In this document: piece after piece, positions 54,045 to 62,873 of the stretch | Numbering within the stretch: the stretch's first letter is position 1 | How the letters are laid out: the number at the start of each line of letters is the position of its first letter | Source of the DNA: Ruegeria spongiae | Lineage (GTDB): Bacteria > Pseudomonadota > Alphaproteobacteria > Rhodobacterales > Rhodobacteraceae | DNA length: 64,000 bases | NCBI RefSeq assembly: GCF_023502395.1 | Contig: NZ_JAMFMB010000014.1 | Coordinates: forward strand, 51,982-115,981 | Direction: 5' to 3' | Notes under the pieces: model-generated | Database searches by the model: none | What the model was told of the DNA's origin: nothing | Seen by the model: the letters and a program-made list of their open reading frames with translations, nothing else | Made by a program: the position numbers and the translations under genes

Positions 54045-54559
54045 ATTTTCTCAGGGGATATGTCCGCATCGTTGACCGGCTGAACCACTGGATCGGGCGG
54101 GTGGTGATGTATGGCATCTTTGTCATGATGGGCATCCTGCTCTGGTCGTCGATCTCGAAGACCTTCTTTCTGCCCTCGCTCTGGACGCTGGAAATGGCGC
54201 AGTTTGCCATGGTCTCCTATTACGTGCTGGGCGGACCCTATTCAATCCAGATGGGCAGCAATGTGCGGATGGACCTGCTGTATGGAGAATGGTCCGAACG
54301 GCGCAAGGCCTGGACCGATGCGATCACCGTGCTGTTCCTGATCACCTATCTGATCGTCATGCTCTATGGCGGTTACGACTCTCTCAGCTATTCGCTGCAA
54401 TATGGCGAGCGCAGCCCGACCGCCTGGCGACCCTATCTGTGGCCGATCAAGACGATCATGATCGTGGGTCTTTCGCTGATGCTGCTGCAGGCAGTGTCGG
54501 AACTGTTCAAGGACATCCTGCGCCTCAAGGGCGATGACATCCCGCGCGAGGTGATCTGA
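54041..54559 (+). CDS. TRAP transporter small permease (DctQ type)
   Basis: A 172-residue protein with four predicted helices (VVMYGIFVMMGILLWSSISK; FAMVSYYVLGGPYSIQ; ITVLFLITYLIVMLYGGY; IKTIMIVGLSLMLLQ). It joins the large permease to form the TRAP membrane complex. A TTG start at 54041 sits in the stop of the mini-frame; no in-frame ATG fits better. It overlaps dctM by TGATG. The solute is not known. Confidence 0.88.
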   Translation: MNFLRGYVRIVDRLNHWIGRVVMYGIFVMMGILLWSSISKTFFLPSLWTLEMAQFAMVSYYVLGGPYSIQMGSNVRMDLLYGEWSERRKAWTDAITVLFLITYLIVMLYGGYDSLSYSLQYGERSPTAWRPYLWPIKTIMIVGLSLMLLQAVSELFKDILRLKGDDIPREVI

Positions 54560-55884
54560 TGCCCTATGAGTTGATCGCGATCCTGATGTTCTCGACCATG
54601 ATGCTGATGTTGCTGACCGGGCAGCGGGTGTTCGGGGCCATCGGCTTTGTCGCGGTGATGGCGGCGCTGCTGCTGTGGGGTGATCGGGGCGGCTATGATC
54701 TGGGCTTCTCGGCGGCGATGAAGCTGATGAAGTGGTACCCGCTGCTGACCCTGCCGATGTTCATCTTCATGGGCTATGTGCTGTCGGAATCGAAGATCGC
54801 CGATGATCTCTACAAGATGTTCCACGTCTGGATGGGCGGGCTGAACGGGGGGCTGGCGATCGGCACCATCGGGCTGATGGTGCTGATCTCGGCCATGAAC
54901 GGGCTGAGCGTGGCGGGCATGGCTATCGGCGCCACTATCGCGCTGCCGGAACTGCTCAAACGCGGCTATGACAAGAAGATGGTGACCGGCGTGATTCAGG
55001 CCGGGTCCAGTCTGGGCATCCTTGTGCCGCCCTCGGTCGTGCTGGTGCTGTTTGCGATGATCGCGCGCCAGCCGGTGGGGCAATTGTGGCTGGCCGGTGT
55101 GGTGCCGGGGCTGATGATGGCGGCGATGTTCATCGCCTATATCGCGATCCGCTGCCGGATCAATCCGGCGCTCGGCCCCTCACTGCCACCCGAGGAACGC
55201 GATGTGCCGCTGGGCGAGAAGCTGGCGCTGCTGCGCGCGGGCCTTCTGCCCATCGGCATCTTCGCGGCGATGATGGTGCCTTTTGTCAACGGCTGGACCT
55301 CGCTGGTGGAAAGCTCGGCCATCGGGGCGCTGACCGCCTTTGCGGTGGCGGTGCTGAAGGGCCGGATGACGCGCGAGGTATTCGAAACCTCGGTGCGCTC
55401 GACGCTGGGCATCACCTGCATGTTCATGTGGATCATCCTGGCCGCGATGGCCTTTGGTGCGGTGTTCGACGGGCTGGGCGCGGTCAAGGCGATCGAGAAC
55501 CTGTTCACCGAGCGTCTGGGCCTGAACCCCTGGATGATCCTGATCCTGATGCAGCTGAGCTTCATCCTGATGGGCACCTTTCTCGACGACACCGCCATGC
55601 TGGTGATCGTGGCCCCGCTTTATGTGCCACTGGTGGGCGCGCTGGGGTTCGACCTGATCTGGTACGGGGTGCTTTATACGATCACCACCCAGATCGCCTA
55701 TATGACACCGCCCTTCGGCTATAACCTGTTCCTGATGCGGGCCATGGCCCCGCCCGAGATCACGCTGCGCGACATCTATGGCTCGATCCTGCCGTTTGTG
55801 CTGGTGATGGTGGCGGCGCTGAGCATCATCATGACGTTCCCGCAGATCGCTCTGTGGCTGCCGGAGTATGTATACAACAAGTGA
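54559..55884 (+). CDS. TRAP transporter large permease (DctM type)
   Basis: A 441-residue ion-coupled permease with about twelve hydrophobic helices. Family features are the early TGQRVFGAIGFV, VSGAMNGLSVAG-like MNGLSVAGMAIGATIALPEL and QAGSSLGILVPPSVVLV, and the later DDTAMLVIVAPLYVP and TPPFGYNLFLMR. It is driven by sodium in known TRAP systems. It begins within the stop of the small permease and is followed by the binding protein, giving the order Q-M-P. Confidence 0.94.
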   Translation: MPYELIAILMFSTMMLMLLTGQRVFGAIGFVAVMAALLLWGDRGGYDLGFSAAMKLMKWYPLLTLPMFIFMGYVLSESKIADDLYKMFHVWMGGLNGGLAIGTIGLMVLISAMNGLSVAGMAIGATIALPELLKRGYDKKMVTGVIQAGSSLGILVPPSVVLVLFAMIARQPVGQLWLAGVVPGLMMAAMFIAYIAIRCRINPALGPSLPPEERDVPLGEKLALLRAGLLPIGIFAAMMVPFVNGWTSLVESSAIGALTAFAVAVLKGRMTREVFETSVRSTLGITCMFMWIILAAMAFGAVFDGLGAVKAIENLFTERLGLNPWMILILMQLSFILMGTFLDDTAMLVIVAPLYVPLVGALGFDLIWYGVLYTITTQIAYMTPPFGYNLFLMRAMAPPEITLRDIYGSILPFVLVMVAALSIIMTFPQIALWLPEYVYNK

Positions 55885-55953
55885 TCCCGGTCCAAACCGG
55901 GGCGGAAAACCGACGAGGTTTCGATGCGTGAAACCAACAATGGGAGAGAAGAC

Positions 55954-56988
55954 ATGACCAACAGACGTACATTCCTGAAAGGCGCTGCTGCCGCCCCGGC
56001 CGCCGCCGCGCTGGCGACGCCCGCTTTGGCGCAGGGCAAAATCACCTGGCGGATGCAGACCTATGCGGGGGCCGCGCTGGCCGAGCATGTGATCGACCCG
56101 GCCATCAAGATGTTCAACCAGATCGCCGGTGACCGGATGCAGATCGAGCTGTTCTATGCCGATCAGCTGGTGCCCACGGGCGAGCTGTTTCGCGCCATGC
56201 AGCGCGGCACAATTGATGCGGTGCAGTCGGATGATGACTCGATGGCCTCGCCCACCGAAGTCACCGTGTTCGGCGGCTATTTCCCCTTTGCCTCGCGCTA
56301 TAGCCTCGATGTGCCGGTGCTGTTCAACCAATACGGGCTGAACGAGATCTGGGACGAGGAATATTCCAAGGTCGGCGTCAAACATATCAGCGCCGGGGCC
56401 TGGGACCCCTGCCACTTCGCCACCAAGGACCCGATCAACTCGCTGGAGGACATGAAGGGCAAGCGCATCTTCACCTTCCCCACTGCGGGCCGGTTCCTGG
56501 CCCAGTTCGGCGTGGTGCCTGTCACCCTGCCCTGGGAAGATATCGAGGTCGCGGTGCAGACCGGCGAGCTGGACGGCATCGCATGGTCGGGCATCACCGA
56601 GGATTACACGGTGGGTTGGGCCGATGTGACCAACTACTTCCTGACCAACAACGTCTCGGGCGCCTGGGCGGGGCATTTCTTTGCCAATATGGACCGCTGG
56701 AACGAGTTGCCCGAGGATCTGCAAACCCTCTTCAAGGTCTGCTGCGACCAGTCGCATTATTATCGCCAGTGGTGGTATTGGGGCGGTGAGGCCAATCTGC
56801 GCGTGAACGGCACCAAGATGCAGTTGACCACCATTCCGGACGAAGAATGGGCGCAGGTCGAACAGGCCGCCGTCAAGTTCTGGGACGAGGTCGCCGCCGA
56901 AAGCCCGACCAAGGCGAAGGTGGTCGAGATCTTCAAGAAATACAACGACGTGATGCAAAAGGCCGGACGGCCCTATCGCTACGGCTGA
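55954..56988 (+). CDS. TRAP substrate-binding protein (DctP family, TakP-like)
   Basis: A 344-residue periplasmic binding protein with a signal peptide of twin-arginine style (NRRTFLKGAAAAPAAAALA, cut near ALAQG). The DctP fold is clear: TWRMQTYAG, QLVPTGELFRAMQRGTIDAV, KGKRIFTFPTAGRFL, and NNVSGAWAGHF. Aromatic ligand-pocket candidates WRWY and YYRQWWYWGG resemble TakP-type 2-oxoacid binders, but the ligand is not predictable. The ATG at 55954 is used; an in-frame ATG lies ten codons upstream. A hairpin follows the gene. Confidence 0.9.
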   Translation: MTNRRTFLKGAAAAPAAAALATPALAQGKITWRMQTYAGAALAEHVIDPAIKMFNQIAGDRMQIELFYADQLVPTGELFRAMQRGTIDAVQSDDDSMASPTEVTVFGGYFPFASRYSLDVPVLFNQYGLNEIWDEEYSKVGVKHISAGAWDPCHFATKDPINSLEDMKGKRIFTFPTAGRFLAQFGVVPVTLPWEDIEVAVQTGELDGIAWSGITEDYTVGWADVTNYFLTNNVSGAWAGHFFANMDRWNELPEDLQTLFKVCCDQSHYYRQWWYWGGEANLRVNGTKMQLTTIPDEEWAQVEQAAVKFWDEVAAESPTKAKVVEIFKKYNDVMQKAGRPYRYG

Positions 56989-57008
56989 TCCGTCGGGTTT
57001 GACCCATG

Positions 57009-57036
57009 CCCCGGCGCGGATATGGTCGCGCCGGGG
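57009..57036 (+). terminator. Strong GC-rich hairpin between dctP and the symporter gene
   Basis: A 10-bp perfect stem (CCCCGGCGCG/CGCGCCGGGG) with an 8-base loop, 20 bases after dctP, followed by TACTCTTT. It may terminate part of the transcripts or raise binding-protein expression by protecting its mRNA. Confidence 0.65.
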
Positions 57037-57121
57037 TACTCTTTGACCGAAACCTGAGGAAACAAGAAAGGACACTCTGCTGGCCATCGCAGGTTTCATA
57101 GTCGAGATATTCGCGGCAACG

Positions 57122-58765
57122 ATGTTGCTGCTTTTTGCCGTGCGCTTTGTGCGCACCGGGATCGAACGGCGTTTTGGCGCGATGTTCGAGCGGCTTCTGA
57201 CGGGGCACACGAATACCGCAATCGCGGGCCTGTCAGGCACCGCCCTGGCGGTGGTGATCCAAAGCTCGGCGGCGGTGGCGCTGCTGCTGACCGGATTTGC
57301 GGCGGCGGGCATGGTGGGGTTCGGCTTTGCGCTGGCCGGGGTGCTGGGGGCCGATCTGGGCTCGGCGCTGGTGGTGCAGTTGCTGTCTTTCGATCTGCGC
57401 TGGCTGATGCCCTTCCTGCTGGCGACCGGCGGCTGGCTCTACCTGAAATCCGACCGCAATCACACCCGGCTGAACGGGCGGATCGTTTTGGGCATCGCCT
57501 TTATCCTGATCTCGCTGCAATTCCTGCGCGAGGCGGTCGACCCGATCCGCGAAAGCGCCTTTCTGCCTGCCGTTGCAGGCTATCTCAGCACCGACTATTT
57601 CGCCGCCTTTCTGGTCGGCGCGGCGCTGGCCTTTGTGATGCATTCCAGCGTGGCCGCGATCCTGATGTGCGTGGCGCTGGTGCAGGTCGACGCCCTGCCC
57701 TTTGCGGCCGGTCTGTCGCTGATGCTGGGCGCAAATCTGGGCGGTGCGCTGATCCCGATCTGGTTGACCCGCGACCTGCCGCCTGTGCCCAAGCGTATCC
57801 CGCTGGCCAATTTCCTGCTGCGCGGTTCGGCGGCGTTTCTGTGCCTGATGGTCATCAACCTGTTCGATCTCTCCGGCGCGCTGCTGCTGGGGCAACCCGG
57901 CCAGTCGCTGGTCAGCGCCCATATCGGCTTCAACCTGCTGCTGGCGCTGAGCGCGCTTGGCATCGTGCGCCATCTGGAGCAGCCGATGAACTGGCTGTTG
58001 CCAGAGCAGGAAGACGAAGAGACAACCTCCTCGGACCTGCTGGAACCGCTCAGCCCGCTGGAGGCCCCGCACGGGTCGCAGGCGGCGGTGGCGATGTCCT
58101 CGGTCCGGCAGGAGTTGTTGCAGATGGTCGCGCGGGTCGAACGGATGATGCGGCCTGCGCTCGACCTATATCAGCACGACGACCCCGAGGCGATCGCCGC
58201 GCTGTTGCAGGAAGACGAGAAGGTGAACAGACAGTTCACCGATATCCGCCGCTACGTGGCCCGGATGCCGCGCCAGAACATGTCCAAGTCCGAGATCAAG
58301 ACCGCCCGGTCGCTGGTCGAATACGCCATCCGCGTCGAAGCCGCGGGCGATATCGTGTCGAAACGCATGACCGGCTTTGCCAAGGCGCGCCATGACGAAC
58401 GGGTGCAGTTCTCGCCCCCCGGCTGGAAGGAACTGTCGGACCTGCACAGGGCCGTGACCGAAAGCTTTGCGCTGGCCCGCCACGTGCTGCTGGTGGACGA
58501 TCTGGAATGCGCCCGCCGTCTGGTTCTGGACAAGGCCGAGGTCAAGCGGCTGGAGCGCGCCAGCCGCAAGGCACACCTGAAGCGTCTCGAACGCGGCACC
58601 GCTGAAAGCTTCCAGTCCAGCGACCTGCATCTGGAAACCCTGCGCGCGCTGCGCGACCTGCACGGCCATATCGCCTCGATCGCCTACCCGATCCTCTACC
58701 GCTCGGGCCAGATTCTGGAAACCCGGCTGGTGACCGAGATGAAAAGCGAGCGGGTCAATGACTGA
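57122..58765 (+). CDS. Na/Pi cotransporter family protein with PhoU-like tail
   Basis: A 547-residue protein. The N-terminal half (~1-300) has two repeats of the PNaS motif, GTALAVVIQSSAAVALLLTG and AFVMHSSVAAILMCVAL, with the QSS and HSS pairs that bind ions in sodium/phosphate symporters. The C-terminal part (~330-545) is helical and PhoU-like. Phosphate transport is the family role; its position in an amine-type operon is unexplained. The ATG at 57122 may be internal: an AAAGGA site at 57067-57072 is followed by CTG codons at 57077 and 57080 in the same frame, which would add ~14 residues of the first helix. Confidence 0.82.
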   Translation: MLLLFAVRFVRTGIERRFGAMFERLLTGHTNTAIAGLSGTALAVVIQSSAAVALLLTGFAAAGMVGFGFALAGVLGADLGSALVVQLLSFDLRWLMPFLLATGGWLYLKSDRNHTRLNGRIVLGIAFILISLQFLREAVDPIRESAFLPAVAGYLSTDYFAAFLVGAALAFVMHSSVAAILMCVALVQVDALPFAAGLSLMLGANLGGALIPIWLTRDLPPVPKRIPLANFLLRGSAAFLCLMVINLFDLSGALLLGQPGQSLVSAHIGFNLLLALSALGIVRHLEQPMNWLLPEQEDEETTSSDLLEPLSPLEAPHGSQAAVAMSSVRQELLQMVARVERMMRPALDLYQHDDPEAIAALLQEDEKVNRQFTDIRRYVARMPRQNMSKSEIKTARSLVEYAIRVEAAGDIVSKRMTGFAKARHDERVQFSPPGWKELSDLHRAVTESFALARHVLLVDDLECARRLVLDKAEVKRLERASRKAHLKRLERGTAESFQSSDLHLETLRALRDLHGHIASIAYPILYRSGQILETRLVTEMKSERVND

Positions 58766-58798
58766 CCCCCGGAAAACAAAAGAAAACGGATTGACACC

Positions 58799-60163
58799 AT
58801 GAGTGATGCATCTGCTCTGAAAGAGTTATCGGCCAAAGTGGCCAGTGGCGAGGTGGATACGGTTCTGGTCTGCCTTGTGGACATGCAGGGCCGGTTGATG
58901 GGCAAGCGGTTCCACGCGCAGAACTTCCTCGACTCTGCGTGGCAGGAAACCCATTGCTGCAATTACCTGCTGGCCACCGATCTGGAAATGGCGACGCCCG
59001 ACGGCTATGCCGCCACCTCGTGGGAGGCAGGTTATGGCGATTATGTCATGAAACCCGACCTGAGCACCCTGCGCCCGATGCCCTGGCTGGAAGGGACGGT
59101 GCTGGTGCTGTGTGATGTGCTGGATCACCACACGCATGAGCCGGTGCCCCATTCCCCGCGCGAGATGTTGAAACGCCAGATCGCCCGCGCCGAGGCGTTG
59201 GGGCTGACGCCGATGATGGCGACTGAGCTGGAGTTCTTCCTGTTCGACCGCACGTTTGACGCGATCCGTGCCGGGGGCTTCCGCGACCTGACCCCGATCT
59301 CGGGCTATAACGAGGATTACCACATCCTGCAGACCACCAAGGAAGAGCATGTGATGCGCCCGCTGCGCAATCACCTCTTTGCGGCGGGCATTCCCGTGGA
59401 GAACACCAAGGGCGAGGCAGAGGCCGGTCAGGAAGAGCTGAACATCCGTTATGCCGACGCGCTGGCCTGTGCCGACAACCACACAATCGCCAAACACGCC
59501 ACAAAAGAAATCGCGCATCTTCAGGGGCATGCGGCAAGTTTCTTGCCAAAATGGCACGCGGATCGCGTGGGCTCGGCCAGCCATGTTCACCTGTCGCTCT
59601 GGCACGGGAATGATCCCGCCTTTTACGACCCCGACGCCCCTCATGGGCTGTCGGAACTGGGGCGGCAATTCTGCGCGGGCATGATCCAATACGCGCCCGA
59701 TTACACCGCGTTCCTGGCGCCTTATGTGAACAGCTACAAACGCTTCATGAAGGGCACATTCGCGCCCACCAAAACCGTCTGGTCAGTAGACAATCGCACG
59801 GCCGGTTTCCGCATGTGCGGCGAAGGCACCAAGGCAGTGCGGATGGAATGCCGGGTCGGCGGTTCGGACCTCAACCCCTATCTGGCGCAGGCGGCGCTGC
59901 TGGCGGCTGGCCTCAAAGGGATCGAGGACAAGCTGGAGCTTGCCGCGCCCACGGCGGGCGATCTCTATGAAGATGCCGAGGCGCGCGAAATCCCCCGCAC
60001 CCTGCGCGATGCGGTCGAGACGCTGCGAGGATCAGAAATGCTGCGCGCGGCGATGGGCGACTGGGTGGTCGACCACTACACCCGCTGCGCTGAGTGGGAG
60101 CAAGAAGAGTTTGACCGGGTGGTGACCGATTGGGAAATCGCCCGTGGATTTGAAAAGGCCTGA
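58799..60163 (+). CDS. Glutamine synthetase-like gamma-glutamyl-amine ligase (PuuA-like)
   Basis: A 454-residue glutamine-synthetase-fold enzyme. Motifs include LVDMQGRLMGKRFH, the metal-binding ELEFFLFD, EAEAGQEELNIRYADAL, HASFLPKWHAD-type AASFLPKWHADRVG, and the NRTAGFRM loop. True glutamine synthetase motifs are altered, as in PuuA, IpuC and GlnT relatives that couple glutamate to amines or amino alcohols with ATP. The next two genes are aldehyde and alcohol dehydrogenases with gaps of 3-4 bases. Together they would oxidise a gamma-glutamylated amino alcohol. Confidence 0.88.
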   Translation: MSDASALKELSAKVASGEVDTVLVCLVDMQGRLMGKRFHAQNFLDSAWQETHCCNYLLATDLEMATPDGYAATSWEAGYGDYVMKPDLSTLRPMPWLEGTVLVLCDVLDHHTHEPVPHSPREMLKRQIARAEALGLTPMMATELEFFLFDRTFDAIRAGGFRDLTPISGYNEDYHILQTTKEEHVMRPLRNHLFAAGIPVENTKGEAEAGQEELNIRYADALACADNHTIAKHATKEIAHLQGHAASFLPKWHADRVGSASHVHLSLWHGNDPAFYDPDAPHGLSELGRQFCAGMIQYAPDYTAFLAPYVNSYKRFMKGTFAPTKTVWSVDNRTAGFRMCGEGTKAVRMECRVGGSDLNPYLAQAALLAAGLKGIEDKLELAAPTAGDLYEDAEAREIPRTLRDAVETLRGSEMLRAAMGDWVVDHYTRCAEWEQEEFDRVVTDWEIARGFEKA

Positions 60164-60166
60164 GAC

Positions 60167-61543
60167 ATGACAAAGACAACACAATGCACCTCTCCGATTG
60201 ACGGATCGATTTATCTGGAACGTCCGGTTCTGTCCCCCGACGCGGCCCGCGCCGCCGCCGCCCGCGCCCGGCAGGCACAGCGCGACTGGGCCGCGCGCCC
60301 GCTGGCCGAGCGGGTCGCGCTGGTACAGGCGGGCGTGGCCGAGGTGGGCAAGACCACCGACCGTATGGCAGTGGAACTGGCCCATCAGATGGGCCGCCCC
60401 GTGCGCTATGGCGGTGAGTTCGGCGGCTTCGAGGAACGCGCCCTGCATATGGCCAAGATCGCCGAAGACGGCCTCGCCCCGATTGTCGTGGAAGACAGCG
60501 ACGCGTTCCTGCGCAAGATCACCCGCGAGCCGCATGGGGTCGTGTTGGTGGTGGCACCGTGGAACTACCCCTACATGACCGCGATCAACACCGTGGCCCC
60601 TGCCCTGATCGCGGGCAACGCGGTGCTGCTGAAACACGCCGCCCAGACCCTGCAGGTTGGCGAGCGTCTGGTCGAGGCGTTCCATGCGGCGGGCGTGCCA
60701 GAGGATGTGTTCCAGAACCTGGTGCTGGATCACGACACAACCTCCGAGCTGATCTCTGGCCGACACGTGAATTTCGTCAATTTCACCGGTTCGGTTGGTG
60801 GCGGTCAGGCGATGGAGCGCGCGGCGGCGGGCACGTTCATTCCGGTCTCGACCGAATTGGGGGGCAAGGACCCGGGCTATGTGCGCGCTGATGCCGATCT
60901 GGATGCCGCCGTCGAAACGCTGATCGACGGCGCGATGTTCAACGCGGGTCAGTGTTGCTGCGGGATCGAGCGTATCTATGTGCATGGCACCCTCTTCAAC
61001 GATTTCGTCGAAAAGGCCGTGGCGCTGGTGAATGGCTACAAACTGGGCAACCCGCTGGACCCGGAAACCACGCTTGGCCCGATGGCGCATATCCGTTTTG
61101 CCCGCGTGGTGCGCGACCATATCGAGGATGCCATGGCCAAAGGGGCGACCGCCCATATCGACCGCTTTGACGCCGATGATGGCGGCGCCTATCTGACGCC
61201 ACAGATCCTGACCAATGTGACCCACGATATGGACGTGATGCGCGAGGAAAGCTTCGGTCCGGTGGTCGGCATCATGCCGGTCAATGATGATGACGAGGCA
61301 ATCGCGCTGATGAATGACAGCCAGTTCGGGCTGACCGCCTCGATCTGGACCCGCGACGCCGCCAAGGCCGAAGAGATCGGTGCGCGGCTGGAAACCGGCA
61401 CCGTGTTCCTGAACCGCTGCGACTATCTCGACCCTGGCCTGTGCTGGACCGGCTGCAAGGATACCGGGCGCGGCGCGGGTCTGTCAGTATTGGGCTTCCA
61501 CGCCCTGACTCGCCCGAAATCCTACCATCTGAAGAAGGCGTGA
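60167..61543 (+). CDS. Aldehyde dehydrogenase family protein
   Basis: A 458-residue NAD(P)-dependent dehydrogenase. Expected features are PWNYPYMTAINTVAPALIAG, the nucleotide site NFTGSVGGGQAM, the catalytic Glu in STELGGKDPGYV and the catalytic Cys in FNAGQCCCGIER (triple Cys is unusual). It starts three bases after the glutamine-synthetase-like gene and ends four before the alcohol dehydrogenase. The substrate would be the aldehyde made by the following enzyme, perhaps gamma-glutamylated. Confidence 0.92.
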   Translation: MTKTTQCTSPIDGSIYLERPVLSPDAARAAAARARQAQRDWAARPLAERVALVQAGVAEVGKTTDRMAVELAHQMGRPVRYGGEFGGFEERALHMAKIAEDGLAPIVVEDSDAFLRKITREPHGVVLVVAPWNYPYMTAINTVAPALIAGNAVLLKHAAQTLQVGERLVEAFHAAGVPEDVFQNLVLDHDTTSELISGRHVNFVNFTGSVGGGQAMERAAAGTFIPVSTELGGKDPGYVRADADLDAAVETLIDGAMFNAGQCCCGIERIYVHGTLFNDFVEKAVALVNGYKLGNPLDPETTLGPMAHIRFARVVRDHIEDAMAKGATAHIDRFDADDGGAYLTPQILTNVTHDMDVMREESFGPVVGIMPVNDDDEAIALMNDSQFGLTASIWTRDAAKAEEIGARLETGTVFLNRCDYLDPGLCWTGCKDTGRGAGLSVLGFHALTRPKSYHLKKA

Positions 61544-61547
61544 GCCC

Positions 61548-62693
61548 ATGAAACTTGTTGGAAACTGGTCCTACCCCACTGCCATCCGCTTCGGCGCGGG
61601 GCGGATCGCTGAAATTGCCGAGGCCTGCGCGGCGGCCGGGATCACCAAACCGTTGCTGGTCACCGACAAGGGGCTGGCCAACCTGCCCGTCACCCAAACC
61701 ACGCTGGACCTGATGGAAGCCGCCGGGCTGGGCCGGGCCATGTTTTCGGATGTGGACCCCAACCCCAATGAACGCAATGTCGCCGCCGGGCTAGAGGTTT
61801 ATCGCGAAGGCGGATTTGACGGGGTGATCGCCTTTGGCGGTGGCTCGGGGCTGGATTTGGGCAAGGTACTCGCTTTCATGGTGGGCCAGACGCGGCCCCT
61901 TTGGGATTTCGAGGATATCGGCGACTGGTGGACCCGCGCCGACCCGGCGGGCATTCACCCGATCGTGGCGGTGCCCACAACCGCTGGCACGGGGTCCGAG
62001 GTGGGGCGCGCGGGTGTCATCACCAATTCGGAAAGCCATGAGAAAAAGATCATCTTTCACCCAAAGATGCTGCCCCTGCAGGTGATCTGCGACCCGGAAC
62101 TGACCGTGGGCATGCCAAAAATCATCACCGCCGGAACCGGCCTCGATGCCTTTGCCCATTGTGTCGAGGCCTATTGCTCGCCGCATTACCACCCGATGTC
62201 CCAGGGCATGGCGTTGGAAGGCATGCGGCTGGTCAAGGAATATCTGCCCCGCGCCTATGCCGATGGCAGCGATCTTGAGGCGCGCGCGCATATGATGTCG
62301 GCAGCGGCCATGGGGGCGACAGCGTTCCAGAAAGGTCTCGGCGCCATCCACGCGATGAGCCATCCGATCGGCGCGCATCACCACACCCATCACGGCACCA
62401 CCAACGCGGTCTGCATGCCTGCCGTGCTGCAGTTCAACCGCCCCGCCGCCGAAGGCGTGCTGACCCAGGCCGCCGCCTATCTGGGCATCGAGGGCGGGTT
62501 CGACGGGTTCTGTGCCTATGTGGACGGGCTGAACGCTTCGCTCGGTATCCCCCGGACGCTAAGCGAGCTTGGCGTGCGCAACCCCGATCTCGATACGCTG
62601 GTGCGCGATGCGCTCAACGATCCCTCCACCGGTGGCAACCCGGTGGAGATGACGTCCGCGAACACCCGCAAATTGTTCGAAGCGGTGGTGTAA
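61548..62693 (+). CDS. Iron-containing alcohol dehydrogenase
   Basis: A 381-residue group III alcohol dehydrogenase. The nucleotide-binding FGGGSGLDLGK and the metal region AGTGLDAFAHCVEAY followed by GAIHAMSHPIGAHHHTHHG (His ligands) are clear. The enzyme would oxidise an alcohol to the aldehyde used by the upstream dehydrogenase. It is the last gene of the operon, ended by an inverted repeat. The substrate is inferred from context only. Confidence 0.93.
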   Translation: MKLVGNWSYPTAIRFGAGRIAEIAEACAAAGITKPLLVTDKGLANLPVTQTTLDLMEAAGLGRAMFSDVDPNPNERNVAAGLEVYREGGFDGVIAFGGGSGLDLGKVLAFMVGQTRPLWDFEDIGDWWTRADPAGIHPIVAVPTTAGTGSEVGRAGVITNSESHEKKIIFHPKMLPLQVICDPELTVGMPKIITAGTGLDAFAHCVEAYCSPHYHPMSQGMALEGMRLVKEYLPRAYADGSDLEARAHMMSAAAMGATAFQKGLGAIHAMSHPIGAHHHTHHGTTNAVCMPAVLQFNRPAAEGVLTQAAAYLGIEGGFDGFCAYVDGLNASLGIPRTLSELGVRNPDLDTLVRDALNDPSTGGNPVEMTSANTRKLFEAVV

Positions 62694-62705
62694 CCCACTC
62701 GCACG

Positions 62706-62740
62706 CACCGCCAAGGCCTGCAAATCGGGCATTGGCGGTG
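62706..62740 (+). terminator. Inverted repeat at the end of the catabolic operon
   Basis: CACCGCCAA/TTGGCGGTG, a 9-bp stem with a 17-base loop, 12 bases after the alcohol dehydrogenase stop. The following bases are TTCTGCCTTG, so the terminator is weak or Rho-assisted. Confidence 0.45.
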
Positions 62741-62873
62741 TTCTGCCTTGAGTTGACCAAATCTCACCCTGCGACTGTTTTGCACTTTCTCTTCTGCACT
62801 GCGGAAATTATATCTGACGCCAGAGCGCGACAGCGCCGAAACGCGGCAAACGCCCGCAAACAGGAGCAGTTTG

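Noticed and set aside
55180..57312. 710-codon minus-strand frame opposite the TRAP genes
   Set aside because: Spans several well-supported plus-strand genes and their gaps; no family features.
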